A stretch of DNA of 64,000 nucleotides from Lacrimispora saccharolytica (GTDB lineage Bacteria; Bacillota; Clostridia; Lachnospirales; Lachnospiraceae), in the NCBI GenBank assembly GCA_021531795.1, contig JADYUL010000001.1, positions 248,001-312,000 on the forward strand, written 5' to 3'. The translations under genes were made by a program, and so were the position numbers. Shown here piece after piece: positions 63,701 through 64,000 of this stretch; positions within the stretch are counted from its first letter, which is position 1, and the number at the start of each line of letters is the position of its first letter. The notes below the pieces were generated by a model that searched no databases, was not told the origin of the DNA, and saw only the letters and a program-made list of their open reading frames with translations.

Positions 63701-64000
63701 ATGTCAGTATATACAACGAAGGAAATCATGGAGATATTACCTCATAGGGCACCTTTCCTGCTAATAGATACGGTTGAGGAGCTTGAACCCGGCAAAAGAG
63801 TGGTGGCTAAGAAATGCGTTACATACAACGAGCCATTCTTCCAGGGTCATTTCCCGGGCAATCCGGTTATGCCCGGAGTACTTATCTGCGAAGCACTGGC
63901 TCAGGCGGGTGCTGTTGCAATCTTAGGCTTGGACGAGAATAAGGGAAAAACTGCATATTTTGCGTCTATGGATAAGGTGAAGTTTAAGAAGAAGGTACTT
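63701..64000 (+). CDS. fabZ: 3-hydroxyacyl-ACP dehydratase (cut by window end)
   Basis: FabZ dehydrates beta-hydroxyacyl-ACP. The first 100 residues are present: [19 protein letters not shown], then the catalytic-site phrase [20 protein letters not shown] with His and Glu. The frame stays open to the last base. AGGAGG precedes the ATG at 63701. It is the sixth gene of the fab operon, which continues beyond the window. Confidence 0.97.
   Translation, partial: MSVYTTKEIMEILPHRAPFLLIDTVEELEPGKRVVAKKCVTYNEPFFQGHFPGNPVMPGVLICEALAQAGAVAILGLDENKGKTAYFASMDKVKFKKKVL

Overview
The window is from a low-to-mid GC Firmicute, most likely a member of the Lachnospiraceae (class Clostridia). This rests on content: type III glutamine synthetase, an ammonium channel fused to a P-II protein, an ECF vitamin-type transporter, FabK in place of FabI, a HrcA/CIRCE-controlled groESL and PyrB with PyrI. 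Nearly all genes lie on the + strand in tight operons with strong AGGAGG-type ribosome binding sites and many intrinsic terminators. There are no rRNA genes, insertion sequences, phage genes or CRISPR arrays. The content is chromosomal core with a few accessory touches.

Layout. 1-3.4 kb: the tail of a small conserved protein, radA, a chemoreceptor and tRNA-Trp. 3.4-15.5 kb: thrS, then a block that makes, imports and spends nitrogen as glutamine: glnN (GSIII), amt-PII fusion, carA-carB and purF. glnN and carA have promoter-plus-terminator leaders that look like attenuators. 15.5-19.4 kb: ddl-murF (peptidoglycan precursor) and pyrB-pyrI. 19.4-27 kb: a NhaC-type antiporter and folC, then an ECF transporter (S component, fused double ATPase, EcfT) embedded in folate genes (folE, folB-folK fusion). 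27-33.5 kb: amino-acid ABC permease and binding protein without an ATPase, a Na+/Ca2+ exchanger-type protein and a MacAB-like export system. 33.5-38.6 kb: proC, a degenerate GGDEF protein, a D-lactate dehydrogenase with a cysteine-rich tail, and groES-groEL. 38.6-51 kb: an asymmetric heterodimeric ABC exporter, apt-relA/spoT-MBL hydrolase, an unknown anchored surface protein, putP and glycogen phosphorylase. 51-59.4 kb: a NYN nuclease with two OST-HTH domains, a polysaccharide deacetylase-bactofilin pair, and the conserved run pyrH-frr-uppS-cdsA-dxr-rseP. 59.5-64 kb: a type II fatty-acid operon, acpP-fabK-fabD-fabG-fabF-fabZ (fabZ cut by the window end), preceded by a striking double palindrome that reads as two tandem FabT-type operator boxes over the promoter.

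No wholly new system stands out. The most rewarding places are regulatory DNA (the fab double operator, the glnN and carA leaders, and the tRNA-Trp promoter built into a terminator) and unusual protein architectures (Amt-PII, NYN/OST-HTH, the D-LDH cysteine tail, the degenerate GGDEF protein, the bactofilin partner pair). Family assignments come from recognising motifs by eye. No database search was run.
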